DNA of 64,000 nt, from assembly GCF_001761485.1 (NCBI RefSeq), contig NC_090773.1, positions 744,001 through 808,000 of the forward strand, in the 5' to 3' direction. Below the pieces are notes generated by a model that saw nothing but the letters and a program-made list of their open reading frames with translations, was not told the origin of the DNA and did not search any database. Below, piece by piece: positions 21,124-31,900 of the stretch (positions are counted from its first letter, which is position 1; the number at the start of each line of letters is the position of its first letter). The translations under genes were made by a program, and so were the position numbers. This stretch comes from Yarrowia lipolytica. Its lineage: Eukaryota > Ascomycota > Dipodascomycetes > Dipodascales.

Positions 21124-21546
21124 ACACAGTAGCAAGCGTAAAAGGCGGCCGAGGCCACCGAGAGAACAGCGTAGCAGGGCGCGTAGTCACCACAGGGGAC
21201 GCAGAACCAAACCAATGACGAAGAAGAACCACAAGGAGAAGTTTTCAAAGGCAATGCAAATGAAGAGGGCAATGGAAGGATTGAGATTAGAGAACTGGAG
21301 ACTGGAGTGGCGTTTTCCCGATGAACGAACAAACACGCGAAGCTATGTGGACCAACATACAACACGGACTGAACCAGGTTTTTTTATGATTTTTTTACTG
21401 GAAATAGGTACGTGCCAAGTTGGACCATGACACTAAACGTGTTTAATTAGTAATATTCGTGTAAGCGTACATTCATTTCAAAGGTTATTCTTTCACGGCA
21501 AAGTTATAATTAAATGAATGTATATGCAGAAAAAAAAAAAAAAAAA

Positions 21547-22508
21547 CCGTAGCTACAGTAGAAATAATTTTTCAAAATCCGTTATGAATGCTGTTTTTTT
21601 GTTGAAGGCCCGGCAGCCCTTTCCTTTCGTCGGTCACGTGACCACCCCACCCCTGGCCCCACGCTTTTGTGGCACCTCCCCCCACCCACGAGCACCGGTA
21701 ATTGTGCTCATACTCATACCATGTGAAACTTGCATTTGTCTGAAAATGTGCATACAATGCCAAGTCGCGTAATTATGTACATGCTAATAACGTCAAATAA
21801 AAGCGAAAAAACAAGAAAAAAAACAAAGAAAAAAAAAAAAAAACAAGAAAAAAAAAACAAGAAAAAAAAAAACTCCCCATAGCCGCACTACAGTGACACG
21901 CTGTCATCATATCATCCCGCAGACAGAACAGAGCTCGCAGTGCGGCGGCGGTAATTCGTATCACGTGACATCTCCGACTTATCCTCCGCGAGTTCCATCT
22001 GTTGTACGAGAAACTGTGCATAACTCCGAGAGAGTGAGAGGGCCAGAGAGTGAGAGCGACAGTCCACAGAGTTCACAATGCCGACCATCTCCACCAGATG
22101 AAAAGCCAGTGAAAAGTGTCCTGTGCATGCCCCTTGCAGATTGTACTAACAATAATTGTGGTGGGGGTACTTTACTACTTGGAGAGAGACTGACAGTGTA
22201 CATACTGTAGGTCAGGTCAGATTCAATAGAGCATGTACGTACAGTGTTGTTATTATACTCGCAGTCTATGATCACCTGTCTGTGTCGGTATGCTACATGT
22301 ATGAACCAGAGTCGCAATTGTCCACTCTTCCTCCTCCACACCACTTTTGCAGACCCACTACTGCACTGCCTGGTTACTTGCACCCTTGTCAGTGTATCGC
22401 ACATCTTTCAGCTGGCTCCTTCACGTGCCAACCTAACTTTGGTCCCACCACATAATCCGCATATCTCACGTTGGTGCTCACAACGCGCTGTCATCTCCAC
22501 ACACAACC
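21547..22508. other. intergenic, LINE 3' flank and SAC1 upstream region
   Basis: No gene seen. An A-rich polypurine tract with AAAAACAAG-like units runs at about 21796-21873. CACGTGA boxes lie at about 21636-21642 and 21962-21968, with CACGTG again near 22422. A CACAACCATG start context for SAC1 lies at the right end. Several small frames in the region are not credible. Confidence 0.5.
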
Positions 22509-24338
22509 ATGAAATACGCAGAGGACCACAACGGCTACTACTTCCAACTGCCCGGCGAAAAGACGTCGCTGACGATTGCCAAGGGCTCGGGAGCGATTGC
22601 GGCCAACGAGGGCGTGGTGGCGCCGGGGGGCAAGGAAATTGCCGCAATCGTGGGCACCATCCGGCTGCTGGCGTCGCAGTACATCATTGTGGCATCCAAA
22701 ACGGAGACGGTGGGTGCGATTTTCGGCCAGCAGGTCCACCGGGTCACGGCGTTCGACATTCTGCCCATCAATGGCGGCTCGGCAGACCCCCAGGAGCAGC
22801 AGTACCTCAAGATTCTGCAGTTCCACCTCGACAGCTCGCGACTGTACTTCTGCCGAACCTGGGACCTCACCACGTCACTGCAGGCCCAGAGCCACGCCCA
22901 GCGGGCCCCCGGAGTGTCGTTCGAGACCGCTGACGAACGGTTCTTCTGGAACAAGTACGTGTGCACCGATCTGATTGACGCCGCCCGTACCCAGCCCGGC
23001 GTGGCGCTGTTCGTCACCCCCATGTCCTTTGGCTTTGTGGAGCTCTCCCAGAGCACCATCAATGGCCGAAGCATCACCTTTGGTGTCATCACCCGACGAT
23101 CGCGACACAGAGCCGGCACCCGGTACTTCCGACGAGGAATTGACGCCCACGGCAACGTGGCAAACTTCAACGAGACCGAGCAGCTGCTCATCGTCGAAGG
23201 CACCGCCGAGCCCCCACGTGTCTTCTCCTACCTGCAGACCCGAGGCTCCGTCCCCGTGTACTGGGGCGAGGTCATCAACCTCAAGTACAAGCCCAACCTG
23301 CAGATTGGCCAGCCCGCCACGGACGCCGCCAAGCTGCACTTTGACGACCAGATCAAGCGGTACGGTCGCAACTACCTCGTCAACCTCGTCAACCAGAAGG
23401 GCTACGAGCTGCCTGTCAAGCGGGCCTACGAGCAGCTGGTCGACCAGCTCGGCTACCCCGAGGACCAGGTCTCGTACGTCTACTTTGACTTCCACCACGA
23501 GTGCTCCAAGATGCGATGGCACCGTGTCCTGTTGCTGATTGAGCGGCTGCAGGAGCTGGGTCTCGACCAGCAGGGCTACTTTGAGGCTACCCTCATGCCC
23601 AACCGTCAGCTGCAGCCCCAGGCTAACCAGACCTCCGTCGTGCGAACCAACTGCATGGACTGCCTGGACCGAACTAACGTGGTCCAGTCCACCTTGGGCC
23701 GATGGGTGCTGCAGAAGCAGTTTGAGGCTGCCGGAATTCTGGCCCCCGGCCAGAAGTGGGAGACTACTGAGCCCAAGTTCGAGCTCATCTTCCGAAACGT
23801 GTGGGCCGACAACGCCAATGCAGTGTCCGTCACTTATTCTGGAACCGGTGCTCTCAAGACTGATTTCACCCGTCTGGGCAAGCGAACCAAACAGGGCGCT
23901 CTCAACGACGGTCTCAACTCCGCCACCCGATACATCAAGAACAACTTCCAGGACGGCATTCGTCAGGACTCTTTCGACCTGTTCCTGGGCAACTACGTGC
24001 CCTACTCGGGCCGACCTGCCCGCTTCTACGACGTGCGCCCCATTCTGTTCCAGGCCGTGCCCTACATGGTTCTGTCTGCCGTGGTGCTCATTCTCTGTGC
24101 CACCTTCTTCCCCCGACAGGATCTGTCTGCTCTGGTGAGCCGATCATTTGTGGGCTTCTGGGTGCTGGTACTGGTGTGGTCGGTGCGATACATGACCAAG
24201 AACGGTCTGCAGTTTGTCAACTGGCCCAAGCTCATCAAGCCCGACTTTGTGTCTGAAAACGAGATTGTCAACAACGGCAAGGTCTCTGGTATTGTCTACA
24301 AGGTGGGAGACAGCGACCGGGTCAACAAGCTGGATTAG
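22509..24338 (+). CDS. SAC1: phosphoinositide phosphatase SAC1
   Basis: A 609-residue integral ER/Golgi membrane enzyme that removes phosphate mainly from PI4P. The SAC domain fills about 1-500. Its CX5R(T/S) catalytic motif is RTNCMDCLDRTN, with catalytic Cys382 and Arg388 (baker's-yeast Sac1 uses Cys392). Two hydrophobic segments at about 515-565 (VPYMVLSAVVLILCATFF and VGFWVLVLVWSV) match the C-terminal hairpin that anchors Sac1, leaving a short cytosolic tail. Length and domain order fit the family (about 600-623). It is convergent with ALG5, about 330 bases apart. In baker's yeast Sac1 is reported to interact with Dpm1, whose gene is also in this window, about 37 kb away. Confidence 0.97.
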   Translation: MKYAEDHNGYYFQLPGEKTSLTIAKGSGAIAANEGVVAPGGKEIAAIVGTIRLLASQYIIVASKTETVGAIFGQQVHRVTAFDILPINGGSADPQEQQYLKILQFHLDSSRLYFCRTWDLTTSLQAQSHAQRAPGVSFETADERFFWNKYVCTDLIDAARTQPGVALFVTPMSFGFVELSQSTINGRSITFGVITRRSRHRAGTRYFRRGIDAHGNVANFNETEQLLIVEGTAEPPRVFSYLQTRGSVPVYWGEVINLKYKPNLQIGQPATDAAKLHFDDQIKRYGRNYLVNLVNQKGYELPVKRAYEQLVDQLGYPEDQVSYVYFDFHHECSKMRWHRVLLLIERLQELGLDQQGYFEATLMPNRQLQPQANQTSVVRTNCMDCLDRTNVVQSTLGRWVLQKQFEAAGILAPGQKWETTEPKFELIFRNVWADNANAVSVTYSGTGALKTDFTRLGKRTKQGALNDGLNSATRYIKNNFQDGIRQDSFDLFLGNYVPYSGRPARFYDVRPILFQAVPYMVLSAVVLILCATFFPRQDLSALVSRSFVGFWVLVLVWSVRYMTKNGLQFVNWPKLIKPDFVSENEIVNNGKVSGIVYKVGDSDRVNKLD

Positions 24339-24664
24339 AGAACGGCTAGATATATATCATGTTAACGAATCGAATAAAAGACATCATTGAATACTGCGGG
24401 AGAAGTGCAGTAGGTATGTTAAGCCATGGTTATACTACTTATTCGCTCTATGGGCGTGTCTGTAGCGCAATCATTCTATCACATCCCTTCTCTATTACTG
24501 TCTATAATATATAATACATAAATACAATCCCCTTGGCGGTTGCAGCTCGTTGGAGCTGTCTTTTGATGCTCACAGGTGAGTTGTTGTAGTGTCTCATGGG
24601 CCCTGTGAGTCAGCCAGAGCTGTTCTGCAACTCTCTGCTGTAGTCATGGTGGTTGGCACTCTTT
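24339..24664. other. convergent 3' region of SAC1 and ALG5
   Basis: Shared terminator region. AATAAA at 24373-24378 is a plausible polyadenylation signal for SAC1, and a TATATAATACATAAATA stretch (about 24505-24522) could act for either strand. No gene seen. Confidence 0.6.
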
Positions 24665-25687
24665 TCACTCCACCTTGAAATTCACTTCTCGATCTCCATA
24701 AACACCAATGATATAGGCCACTCGAGTGACCACCAAATCGATGGCCATCTTGATACTGTCAGCAGCGAGATCGATTTTCGAGCCCTCCACCTCGTGCCAC
24801 GAAATGGGAATCTCGGCAATGGCCAGACCTTTTCTCTGGGCCAGCATGAGCACCTCGACGTCGAAAATCCAGCCCTCGGTGTGCATGTAAGGGAAGATGT
24901 TTTCGGTGGCTCGTCGAGAAAAGAGCTTGAAGCCGCACTGAGTGTCTCTGATGGTCCGCACTCCAAATGTCCACACCAGCAGATGCAGGCCTCTCATGAG
25001 AAAGTTGCGGATGAAGGACCGCTTGACCACGGCATCCGTGCCGACCATGTGTGCTCTGGAGCCGATAGCCACTCCGTCGTTGACCTTGACAGCCTCTAGA
25101 AGTCGCGGCATGTCCTTGAAGTCCGAGGCTCCGTCGGCGTCGGCAAAGAGCACGTACTTGCCTCGCGAGAAGCGCATTCCGTGGGCCACCGCTCCTCCCT
25201 TACCTCGGTTTTTGGCCAGTCGGGTGACCCTCAAAGAGCCGGGTTTCATGTGTTGAGATGCCCACTCGAGCGCAAACTCGGGGGTCTTGTCGCGCGAGCC
25301 GTCGTCGACGATGATCACCTCGTAGGGCTGCTTGAGAGCGTCCAGCACTGGCACCGCGTCTTCCAGCATGACTCCCAGTCGCTTCGTTTCGTTGTAGCAG
25401 GGCACTACCACCGAAATGAACACGTAGTCGTCGTCGTCGTCGGCGTCGGTGTCTTTGCGTCCGTGTGCCTGCTTCTCCAGAGCCACAAGCGGCTGTTTGG
25501 GCGACACCGATCCGTCGGCCACGGTGGTTTCAAAGAACTGCTCGTGTTTGTGCACCGGTCGAGGCTTGTGCGAAAAGGCAAACACGGCGGCGTACACCGC
25601 GAGAATGAGCGCCACGAGCGCAGCCACCACGTAGAACATGTTGGCGTGTGGGTGGTGGTGGTGGTAGTGGTGAAGATGGTAAGACAA
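24665..25687 (-). CDS. ALG5: dolichyl-phosphate beta-glucosyltransferase
   Basis: ER enzyme that moves glucose from UDP-glucose to dolichyl phosphate, supplying Dol-P-Glc for the last steps of N-glycan precursor assembly. The product is 340 residues (yeast Alg5 is 334). An N-terminal signal anchor lies at about 17-38 (MFYVVAALVALILAVYAAVFAF). The GT2 domain follows, with [27 protein letters not shown], the RLAKNRGKGGAVAHGM block, FADADGASDF (the DxD-type metal site) and QCGFKLFSR. A His-rich stretch precedes the anchor (MSYHLHHYHHHHPHAN). The second Met (residue 17, start at 25639) is also a possible start, and I cannot decide between them. It is convergent with SAC1. Confidence 0.95.
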   Translation of the reverse strand: MSYHLHHYHHHHPHANMFYVVAALVALILAVYAAVFAFSHKPRPVHKHEQFFETTVADGSVSPKQPLVALEKQAHGRKDTDADDDDDYVFISVVVPCYNETKRLGVMLEDAVPVLDALKQPYEVIIVDDGSRDKTPEFALEWASQHMKPGSLRVTRLAKNRGKGGAVAHGMRFSRGKYVLFADADGASDFKDMPRLLEAVKVNDGVAIGSRAHMVGTDAVVKRSFIRNFLMRGLHLLVWTFGVRTIRDTQCGFKLFSRRATENIFPYMHTEGWIFDVEVLMLAQRKGLAIAEIPISWHEVEGSKIDLAADSIKMAIDLVVTRVAYIIGVYGDREVNFKVE

Positions 25688-27227
25688 CGGAGATGAGGTT
25701 ACGTGGGCCCTGTAGGCAGAGTACAGTAGAGTTTCGGTAGAGCCTACTTTGAGTTGAGCACTTGTTGGCGAAGCAGGTGTGCCTGTAGGCTTTAGGGGCC
25801 TTTTTGGAGGTGATTAAAATAGCTGAGGTGATTGTATCGCCATTTTTGTACAAATTTCTCTTTTCATAATTTCATTTTGAGCATTATTCGTCAAGTTGAA
25901 AGGTGACCAAGTTGGAGTATATATATATTACACCAATATTAAACTCAGCCCTCGACAGAGCCGATTGGGTGACAACAGGATGATTTATGGACATAAATAG
26001 ATGATTTGAGACAGTTATTTTTGACAGATGAATACTGAACTGATTCTGGAGTATCACCGATATCTCAATTATAATTTCCACATTTCAGAAACACGTATTT
26101 CACCAGTTTGGGCGTGTGTTATTTTTGGACATTAAACTTGCGCAGCTTTTGGAGACGGCTGAATAGGGGGCGCTGTTGTAGCCGTTGCAAGTGACGAATT
26201 TGAGAGCCGGTTTTTACAAATGAACTGAAAACACGTTTCTCGAGGCTATTTTAGAAAAATCTGCGTTGTTTTTCCACCGCAACAACACCACAAACACATG
26301 TTTACCATTCGCCTATGTCCATTTGTCTACATAAATTTGAGTTTGGCAAGGCAGAGTTGTGGTTCATTTGGGACGCAGATTTGAAAGCGATTCAGGGGCA
26401 CTATCACTCTGAAAAGTTGGCATAATAGCCCAAATTTTCCGTTTCAGTTGATTTTCGTTTTCTTCTTCTGTTTATCTCTCTTCAATCCCGCTCTATACAC
26501 TGTTTATGCCCCTGTGTAAAGTTCGGTTCCGGGAATTTTGTGTTTTTCACTTGAGTGATTAGCCGTTCGTCAACATCCACAACAGTAGTCTGAATGGCTC
26601 CATTGGATGAACATGAGCGGTTGTTGTTGCTATTTTGAGGTTTTTGACTCGATAAAAAACAACACTGTCAAATCGACCCGCTCATAAGCTGTGTTTTACT
26701 GCTCTTGTCCCCATCCAGCAACCGGGCCCCGCCACGTCTGCAGATCTGATAATCCATGGCCTGTTTGGGTGAGTGGTAGTACAGCGCAGATTCAGTTTGG
26801 GTCTTGGGTTTTCACCACGTGCTCGTGACGCGCCAATTTTCTTGCTAGCGTCATTTTGGCGAAAATCTGCGAAATTTTGGCAAAATTCAGGGCACTGGTC
26901 CTACACGTACAGGTAGCGGTGTTTTTAGTGTCTTGTCAACGTCTGGAACCATCCGTGGAGTCGGATGCACAATAAATAGTGCAGTTTTACGACCCGTGGT
27001 GGAGTATTTTGCTAGTATTTTTGGTAGTATTCCCAAGTAGTTTATTGAGGTATTTGTTAAGTTAAAAATTACTCGAGGTTACTCTATAATGTGAAAAACT
27101 ATCTTGAAAAATTTGTGATCTGACCATTTCTCGGCACTTGTGATTGGCCGATGACGCTTTTTTGAGACATTTGAAAAGGTCGCTTGCTCAGCTTCATTTT
27201 GACACCACAATTGACACCACAAATCTG
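25688..27227. other. 1.5-kb intergenic, ALG5 upstream
   Basis: No gene supported. A TATATATATTAC stretch lies near 25918-25930. The region is long for the promoter of one gene and has a few unspecific T-rich blocks. It ends at a poly-C run next to the suspected adapter. Confidence 0.5.
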
Positions 27228-27241
27228 CCCCCCCCCCCCCC
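27228..27241. repeat. poly-C run
   Basis: Fourteen C in a row, then A and five more C. Runs like this often break sequencing reads and assemblies, which matters because of the adapter-like sequence 30 bases further on. Confidence 0.9.
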
Positions 27242-27271
27242 ACCCCCATTTTTGTACTACCTACAAATGAA

Positions 27272-27293
27272 TGCTGAACCGCTCTTCCGATCT
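27272..27293 (+). other. Illumina paired-end adapter-like sequence (probable assembly artefact)
   Basis: Twenty-two bases beginning TGCTGAACCG and ending CTCTTCCGATCT are identical to the 3' end of the Illumina paired-end adapter/PCR primer 2.0 as I know it. The match stops exactly at both ends of the stretch, and a chance 22-base identity is very unlikely. It lies 15 bases past the GAS stop codon on that gene's strand, so the gene itself is unharmed. Confidence 0.85.
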
Positions 27294-27307
27294 AACTTTT
27301 TAGAATG

Positions 27308-28966
27308 TTAAACAATAACGGCCATGATGGCGATGGCGCCAAACACGACGGAGGCAACCACCTTCTCGGCAGCCAGCGAGGCGCCGGCGCTCTTCTTGTT
27401 TCCGCCCTTGGAGGACGAGGCGGCGGCCGAGCCAGAGGCAGCGGCAGCAGCAGAGCCCTTAGCAGAGCCCGAGCCAGAGCCCGAGGATCCGGACGATCCA
27501 GAGCCCGAAGATCCAGAGCCGGACGAGCCGGAAGAGCCGGACGAGCCGGAAGAGACAGCAGTGGCCTGGGCGTTCTGGCAGTTGGATCCGGTCTTGGGGC
27601 TCTGGACAATGGAGGCCTGGGAAGAAAAGTCGCAGGCCTGAGAGTTGCCGTTCTGGGAGTCGTAGTACTTGCCCATGAGGAAGTTGAGCTTCTGCTTGGC
27701 GTCACAGAAGGACAGGTCTCCGTACTTGCCGGAGGTTCCGTTGGACTGGATCTCGGAGCAGTCCACATCGAGGTTACCGCACAGCTCTCCAAAGAGATCG
27801 CCGTAGTTCTTGGCGTTAGTGTCCGAGTTGACGACACAAGAAGAGCCATCGTTGATGCACTGACAGGTTCCGACCTTGGGGGTGGGAGGCAGGGTGGGAG
27901 AGCCTTTCCAGTTGGCGTTGAAGTCGGGGCACGAGACGCCACCAGCGGTCTGAGAGGGCTTGTAGTCGTTGGTGTTGGCGGAGGAAGGAGAAATCTTAGC
28001 CATCTGCGAAGACAGGTTGTTGAAGTCGTCGAGAGTGGAGACGGAGCTTCCGGAAACAGACACCAGACCGTACTGGTTCTGCTCCTCAAAGTACATGTAG
28101 ACGATTCCTCCGGACCAGACGTCGGTCATGTTGGGGCCAAACAGAACGGGCACGTCGGAGAACTGTCGCGGCTTGACTCGGTTGCAGCCGTACTCGGAGA
28201 AGAAGATGGGGATGGTGAAGTTCTTGTACTCCTCGGTTCGCTGCTGGTAACCGGAGGACTCAAAGGTGGCGTCTCCACACCACTCGTAGATGTTGATTCC
28301 GTAGAAATCGGCTGCCTCGGAGGCGTTGCCGCACTGGAAATAGGTGGCCAGGTCGTCTCGGGTCTTCTCGTCATCGTTGGTGGCGTATCCGACGGGAATG
28401 GATCGGTACGACTTCTCCTTCATGTACGACTTCATGTCTCGGATGGCAGCCTTGACGTAGGGAGACGCATCGGTGTTGGTGTTGTTGTTAGTGACCTCGT
28501 TTCCGGCAAAGAAACCCAGCATGTTGGGGTACTTTTGCATGGTGTCCACTACGCTGGTGTATCGCTGGTACAGATCCACGTCCCACGAGGGCGAGTTTCG
28601 GTTGATGGACTCGCCGGGCTGTGAGAGATCGGAAATGACGTAGATGCCGGCGTCGTTGAAGAGCTGCATGCATGTGTCGTGGTCCTTGGTGGTGTCGATG
28701 GCGTACACTCGAAGCACGTTGGTCTTGAGCTGCACCAGGTAGGGCAGGTCTCGCTTACAGGCGTCGCCGTCCGACAGAGGGTCCGAAAAGGTCTCCTTGG
28801 CTGTCTCGTTGGCCGAGTCCTGCTGGTAGGCCACTCCTCGGATGTAGAATTGAGAGCCGTTGTTGGAGTAGAAGAACTTGTTGCCCACAATGTCAATAGA
28901 GGGCACGTCTGCTGCTGCCACCAGCGAGGCCAGGGCAGCAGCGATTGAGACCGCTGAGAACTTCAT
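27308..28966 (-). CDS. GPI-anchored beta-1,3-glucanosyltransferase, GAS/GEL family (GH72)
   Basis: Cell-surface enzyme that cuts and rejoins beta-1,3-glucan chains to lengthen wall glucan. The product is 552 residues. The signal peptide is MKFSAVSIAAALASLVAAA (about 1-19). The GH72 catalytic domain spans about 25-330, with the acid/base Glu157 in GNEVTNN and the nucleophile Glu258 in FFSEYGCN. A Cys-rich X8/CBM43 module follows (about 365-460; CQCINDGSSCVV, LCGNLDVDC, FCDAKQ). A Ser/Gly tail (about 475-525) precedes a GPI attachment signal ending in a hydrophobic stretch (VVASVVFGAIAIMAVIV). This is the GAS1-like GH72+ subgroup; which of the several GAS paralogues it is cannot be told here. 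A TATA box lies at about 29048-29054. Confidence 0.95.
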   Translation of the reverse strand: MKFSAVSIAAALASLVAAADVPSIDIVGNKFFYSNNGSQFYIRGVAYQQDSANETAKETFSDPLSDGDACKRDLPYLVQLKTNVLRVYAIDTTKDHDTCMQLFNDAGIYVISDLSQPGESINRNSPSWDVDLYQRYTSVVDTMQKYPNMLGFFAGNEVTNNNTNTDASPYVKAAIRDMKSYMKEKSYRSIPVGYATNDDEKTRDDLATYFQCGNASEAADFYGINIYEWCGDATFESSGYQQRTEEYKNFTIPIFFSEYGCNRVKPRQFSDVPVLFGPNMTDVWSGGIVYMYFEEQNQYGLVSVSGSSVSTLDDFNNLSSQMAKISPSSANTNDYKPSQTAGGVSCPDFNANWKGSPTLPPTPKVGTCQCINDGSSCVVNSDTNAKNYGDLFGELCGNLDVDCSEIQSNGTSGKYGDLSFCDAKQKLNFLMGKYYDSQNGNSQACDFSSQASIVQSPKTGSNCQNAQATAVSSGSSGSSGSSGSGSSGSGSSGSSGSGSGSAKGSAAAAASGSAAASSSKGGNKKSAGASLAAEKVVASVVFGAIAIMAVIV

Positions 28967-31900
28967 TTTGGAGAGGGGGAGGCAAGAGAAGGTGTATGGG
29001 AAGCGGGGTGATAGGAAAAAAGGGAGCCGGCCTGGGCAGAGAAGCCACTATATGTGTTTGTTGTAGACTGGCAATTGGCTTTTTCCACTTTGGGCAACGA
29101 CAAAGCAAGGCCCCCTCGACTTTTCGCAAACTCTGCTCCTACACTGTGTGGGACGACGCATCTTAGGGCCAACTCTGTTACGCAGCCAAGAGACGGCATC
29201 TTCGCCCTTGCACCGGTGGTGTGGAGTGAGGTATTTAGTTTCTTGGGGGTGAAATTCTTGGCGCCAAGCGATGAGCTTGACCGGTCGGGAAAATAATACG
29301 ACGCGTCGTGGAGTCGGCCTATCTACACCGGGAGAAATCGGCCCGCATCCAAAGCTGGTCCCAGGAGTCAGTTTATTTTTAGCCATCCCTCCCAACCCTC
29401 CTGTTTTCACAACACGCCTATTGCAGCTGAACTTTGCGGTTATCGCCCCCAAAGTTGCACGCTTGCCTGTTGGGTGAGCTGACGTGTTTAGGCTCCCGAG
29501 TTATTTTTCGGGCCCCAGAGGCTGTGTCTAGGCTGTGCAGATGAAGACCATGACGACGGGCTCTGGGCGATTGGGGACCACGGGGTTGATTTTTCGACTT
29601 CCCGTCCGTTTTGGCCGTCTCCTCCAGCTGCTACATGTCCCAATCTCTGTCCACTCGGGCCTCTTTTCCCGGAAATGCACAGGTGCCGTTGCCAAGCCGC
29701 CCCGACGTCTGCAACGCCAGAAACAACCGATACGAAGGATATCGACTGAAACCCAGACCAAAGAGGTAATGTAGTTAGGTGGAGAAGACTCAATTGGATG
29801 CAAGAGGCTGTAGATAGAGTCCCAGATCACAAGAACATTCATATCGCCGCTCCACCAGTACCAATAGATCCAAACTTGTACGAATACCCATACTCCTGGT
29901 CATACTCATACTTGTACTCACACTCACGCTCGTGCTCGTGCTCGTACTGTACAGTGTACTCCTCAAGACATCACTCACCACCAACCCCTCAAGCCTCCCC
30001 CTAACTCAACCTCAAACTCAGCTGGTTCAGGGGCACCACGCGTCTCAGGGTCACCGGTGGGGCGGAACGTGTTCCTTGTACGACAATGGTACAAAAGCAG
30101 TCTGTCAGTACAAATACATAGTGGGCCACACCAAATGTCATGTTGGTCCACTTACAGCTGGTGTCATCCATTCCATTCCCCTCCACTCCACCCCACTGGG
30201 CTGTGCAGTGGAGACTGACAGGAGAACAAAGAAGTGCCAAACAAATGTACTACGGTAGCGTGCTGTCGACAATCACAATACCAGATCTGCACTCTGCTGT
30301 GTGATCCACCTCATCTCATCGCAAAAAGAGTTGGTCCATTCAGAGTGCTTTTTTTTTCCTTCTTTCTTTCTCCTTCTCCTTGTATCACAACCGCCCGTCA
30401 GAGTTTCCGGGCCGGTTACGTTCAAAAGGGTGACCACGGCGCGCGCGTCGAACGAATCACGTGACTAGAGGTACCGGGGGCTGTCGATACACGTCTCGTC
30501 ACGTGACTGCTCAACTCGGCTTTATCGTTTCACGCTTTTCCGCTCGCAAAAAGCCTCCTTATGTCCTTTGACACGCACATGAATCACGCGCACAACGTTA
30601 TGCTTGGACGGCCGACAAGAGTTTGAGTGCTAACAAGGGATGAAGTGTGTTCGTGTCGTGTGTGTGTGTGTGTGTGTGTTGGCGACGCGAAGGCGATTCA
30701 CGTGATTTGCCCTTTTCCCACGTGATGTGAAACCGCAAGAAGACCTACAGCCTCGCGTACAACCGCAGAAACATTCTTGTGTGGATGGAAGGGCGAGAAC
30801 CCCACATATCAAAGACCCTGGGCGCGTTCACCTTGCCAGTAACCATGGTTACCGTGGTTGCCTTGGTTACGAGGACACTACTACAAGTAGTACTTCCCTT
30901 CGTAGTCACTTGGACCTATTGAAGGAAGATGACGTCGTCTCCAAGGGTCAGGTTTCATTTCCAGTCATATGTGAAACATCTCGCGTGTACTATAAACCGT
31001 TCTTTAATTCTCCCGCAGCTCATTAGCGACAAATACTCTTGCTTATAGTTACATTGTTCAAATCTCCCTTGGTAGTGTTAGTCCAGATAAACCTCCAAAA
31101 CGGGACCCACACCAGGGGCTACAATACAAACCCTTGATCTGCAGGACTCCATTCGACAATGGAACACGGCTGGTTGCGGTTCTTGTCTTCAGGGCTTTTA
31201 TTGGTGGTCATAAGGGGAGCTTCTCACTGGTGCTTATAGGAGCATGTGACAGAAGGCGTATATCACATGACTGGCACGTGACTGGCCCACAAACACTTGT
31301 CAATAAGGAAAACAGCGCTGATAGTGTTCCGACTGCGAACTCCGGCTGGCCACTCGTACCTCTATACGTCTGTGTTTGTAGTACGGCTGCAGTTACGTAG
31401 TCTGAACCGTATCGACCAAAGGCCCTTTGGAATGTACATCACCAGCGAGTCTGTAAGTTGGTCACTGGTGTTTATGACATCTCCAGGGCAGGTAGCAACG
31501 GGCGGTGGACTTCGAAAGTACAAGCCGATACTAATATGACTCGTTATCGACCAGATGTTGTTATTGCTCTGACGACCCACAACAGATCCACAACTACAGA
31601 CTCGACCACTCCACTGCACCAATAACAAGTACTTGTAGCTGATTAACAAACTCATATCTCGCCCAGCCACATGTTGTTTTTTCCAGCTGCGAACATTAGC
31701 CGGTTTAGGACTCCAGCCTCCATGTCTCCGACTTAGCAACTAACGTGAGCGCATCGATCTAAACCATACAGCCCAAGAAAGTATATGAGCCATGCCAACT
31801 GTTTACTTGTAGTGGGACAGACCCCATTGACGGGCTTAGAAAGACTGACAGACAGTAGATGGTTCTATGTATGAGTATGTGCTGTACCAGTGGCGGGCTA

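Larger units (their letters stand above)
15074..21546 (+). mobile_element. full-length Ylli LINE (L1 clade), coding part through poly(A)
   Basis: Two long uninterrupted ORFs, a short 3' UTR and a poly(A) tail (21530-21546) make this look like a complete non-LTR retrotransposon. ORF1 carries a CCHC zinc knuckle. ORF2 carries an apurinic-type endonuclease, a reverse transcriptase and a C-terminal Cys/His motif, the order used by the L1 clade. Yarrowia lipolytica is known to carry such an element, named Ylli. The ORFs are separated by two bases. The element lies in the gap between the SDR gene and SAC1 and breaks no gene that I can see. The 5' limit is not resolved and may lie up to several hundred bases left of the given start. 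Confidence 0.93.

Noticed and set aside
27305-28624. 439-codon open frame on the plus strand opposite the GAS gene
   Set aside because: It mirrors the GAS coding frame (G/C-rich third positions make the opposite strand stop-free) and reads as Gly/Val/Arg/Leu low-complexity with no domain.
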